Position numbers and translations under genes: made by a program. A stretch of DNA of 42,030 bases from an uncultured Ruminococcus sp. GTDB lineage: Bacteria > Bacillota > Clostridia > Oscillospirales > Acutalibacteraceae. Each line of letters starts with the position of its first letter. Within the stretch, counting starts at the first letter, position 1. Below the pieces are notes generated by a model. The model saw nothing but the letters and a program-made list of their open reading frames with translations. It did no database searches and was not told where the DNA came from. Shown here one piece after another: positions 40,617 through 42,030 of the stretch. Where the stretch lies: the NCBI GenBank assembly GCA_902801245.1, contig CADCHW010000009.1, positions 35,418 to 77,447 of the forward strand, written 5' to 3'.

Positions 40617-41180
40617 ATGAATAAAAAACGTTTCAAAAAAATTGCAATTGCAGCGGCGGCTTTTTCAACAGCAATTAATCTGAATGCCTGTGCTTACGGT
40701 CCGCCCGATGATTTCGACCCGAGAAATAATACACCGGTTGCTGTTTACGGACCTCCGGAAGTTATTGAAAGCAGAATTGACGAAGATACCGATACATCTA
40801 CGGATATATTAGTTGATACGGACACATCAACCGACACATCTACAGAGATTGCTTCAGCAAAAGAAGAAAGCAGCTCAAAGAAAAGCACCGACACAGATAC
40901 AGATACGGATAAAGAAGATTTTAACCCGAGCAGTAATATCCCTGACGAAGTTTACGGACCTCCCTCGTACTTTGAAGATGTGCAGTCGGATACACAGCCG
41001 TCGGATTTTGGTGAAGATGCCGTTACCGACCAATACAGTTTCAATCCGCAAGATAATCTTCCTGCCGCAGTTTACGGTCCTCCCTCGTATTTTGAAACCG
41101 TCGATACCGACACACAGCAGGACAGCTTTAATCCCGAGGATAATATTGCCGTAGGTGTTTACGGCCCTCCGGCAGAGTGA
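40617..41180 (+). CDS. Repeat lipoprotein with five YGPP motifs, possible radical SAM substrate
   Basis: 187 residues from ATG 40617 (AAGGGTG upstream). A basic start, hydrophobic core and lipobox LNAC (Cys25) give a lipoprotein whose mature end would be CAYGPP. YGPP occurs at 27-30, 44-47, 113-116, 153-156 and 182-185. Four are the ends of a 15-residue repeat: FDPRNNTPVAVYGPP, FNPSSNIPDEVYGPP, FNPQDNLPAAVYGPP and FNPEDNIAVGVYGPP. Between them lie Asp/Thr/Ser-rich spacers. The next gene, 82 bases on, is a radical SAM protein. That pairing suggests the repeats are modified peptides, as in rSAM/lipoprotein systems, but this is inference. No cysteine besides Cys25. Confidence 0.8.
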   Translation: MNKKRFKKIAIAAAAFSTAINLNACAYGPPDDFDPRNNTPVAVYGPPEVIESRIDEDTDTSTDILVDTDTSTDTSTEIASAKEESSSKKSTDTDTDTDKEDFNPSSNIPDEVYGPPSYFEDVQSDTQPSDFGEDAVTDQYSFNPQDNLPAAVYGPPSYFETVDTDTQQDSFNPEDNIAVGVYGPPAE

Positions 41181-41262
41181 GTTAATGCGTAATTACGGTA
41201 CAGAGAATATTTAACGGTGAGTTATATAAATAATTTATTGCTTGCCGACGGAGGAAAGTGTT

Positions 41263-42030
41263 ATGGATAACAATACAAAAACACGGCATTTGCAGATTCT
41301 GAACGATTACCGTCAACAGCTGAGAAAATATCCGGTGCTGAAATTCTTGTTTCTGGAGTTCACTTTAAGATGTAACGAAAGATGTCTTCATTGCGGCAGC
41401 AGCTGCGGAGATGTAATGTCAAATGAACTTCCCACACAAACATATTTTGATTTTCTCGATAAGATAAAGCACGATTTCAAGGAATTGCCTATGCTGTGCA
41501 TTACAGGCGGCGAACCTCTTCTCAGACGTGACTTCTTCGAGATAACGGGCTATGCGAATAAACTCGGTTTTAACTGGGGTATGACAAGCAACGGCACTCT
41601 TATCACAAAAGACGTTGCGAAAAGACTTAAAGAAACAGGTATGAAAACAGTTTCAATAAGCGTGGACGGACTTGAAGAAACTCACGATGAATTCCGCAGA
41701 ACAAAGGGCGGCTTTAAACGTACAATCGAGGGTGTGAAAAATCTTCTGGAGCAGGATTTCAATTCGGTGCAGGTGACAACCGTTGTCACAAAGAAGAACA
41801 TATCACAGCTTGATTCTCTCTTTGATTTGATGTGCGAGCTTGATGTCGATTCGTGGCGGGTTATAAATATCGAGCCTATCGGTAGAGCCTTAAAGCTTGA
41901 TGGCTATACTCTTGACGCTGCGGATTATAAGAGAATGTTCGATTTCATCAAGGAAAAGCGGAACTCGGATTTTCCCGTTCTGTACGGCTGTTCGCACTTT
42001 TTGGGTCTTGATTACGAGCGTGAGGTTCGG
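41263..42030 (+). CDS. Radical SAM protein, probable SPASM-type peptide maturase (truncated by window end)
   Basis: 256 codons without a stop; the gene continues past the window. GGAGG lies 8 bases before ATG 41263. The cluster motif CNERCLHCGSSCG (CX3CX2C, Cys37/41/44) follows FLEFTLR; CITGGEPLLRRDFF is the SAM-binding GGEP motif; SNGTLIT, SISVDGLEETHDEFRRTKGGF and VTTVVTKKNI are typical of peptide-modifying radical SAM enzymes with a C-terminal SPASM domain. The SPASM cysteines would lie outside the window. It follows the YGPP lipoprotein and may modify it. Confidence 0.88.
   Translation, partial: MDNNTKTRHLQILNDYRQQLRKYPVLKFLFLEFTLRCNERCLHCGSSCGDVMSNELPTQTYFDFLDKIKHDFKELPMLCITGGEPLLRRDFFEITGYANKLGFNWGMTSNGTLITKDVAKRLKETGMKTVSISVDGLEETHDEFRRTKGGFKRTIEGVKNLLEQDFNSVQVTTVVTKKNISQLDSLFDLMCELDVDSWRVINIEPIGRALKLDGYTLDAADYKRMFDFIKEKRNSDFPVLYGCSHFLGLDYEREVR

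Overview
The window looks like a chromosomal segment of a Gram-positive, low-to-mid GC anaerobe of the Ruminococcus/Oscillospiraceae type. Reasons: strong AGGAGG-type ribosome sites with frequent GTG and TTG starts, the clostridial neighbourhood around smc/ftsY/leuS, a YunB-type sporulation protein, a CD1247-type zinc-ribbon protein, and a secreted cysteine peptidase ending in a type I dockerin (cellulosome-type docking). All genes but queA lie on the + strand. No rRNA, canonical tRNA, CRISPR array, prophage or transposase gene is visible.

Layout. 1-4216: trmFO, plsX, rnc and an Elp3-like radical SAM gene, without the acpP often found between plsX and rnc. 4235-6848: accessory genes (DUF4303-like, GNAT acetyltransferase, two lipoproteins). 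7079-17713: housekeeping run smc, ftsY, rdgB, yhbY, a fused nadD-yqeK, rsfS, leuS and the tiny rpsU. 17878-19829: two unrecognised proteins and an SPL-family radical SAM protein. 20162-25389: aroQ, an M24 peptidase, a lipoprotein, efp, CD1247-type, yunB and a two-helix membrane protein. 26021-29399: dockerin peptidase and gdhA, the latter behind a cluster of TGCAATTTT motifs. 29566-35634: an apparent RNA-repair cassette: two WYL-domain proteins, a gap holding a candidate tRNA-like structured RNA, then slipin, an RlaP-type nucleotidyltransferase and RtcB ligase. 36038-38015: a hypothetical gene and queA (minus strand). 38364-40590: archaeal/fungal-type asd, DUF6440 and dapB (lysine/diaminopimelate branch). 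40617-window end: a lipoprotein with five YGPP motifs in 15-residue repeats, followed by a radical SAM protein cut by the window edge, which together look like a peptide-modification pair.

The intergenic DNA is rich in short non-coding elements. (a) A long repeat of about 300 bp is seen five times plus a tail at the window start; its terminator-like hairpin covaries between copies. (b) A compound hairpin repeat (GCGGACGTTGTCCGC-type mini-palindrome plus an ACTATCTTCACGT core) often sits directly before ribosome-binding sites. (c) One MITE of 137 bp has 12-bp terminal inverted repeats and a 6-bp target duplication. (d) One MITE of 121 bp is nested in a copy of (a) with TA duplication, and empty sites are visible in two sister copies. 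Several coding sequences end inside these repeats, so the repeats appear to supply their stop codons, and one repeat core lies inside the smc reading frame.

The two best candidates for something new are the WYL/tRNA-like-RNA/slipin-RlaP-RtcB cassette and the YGPP-lipoprotein/radical SAM pair. All calls come from reading the sequence; no database search was possible.
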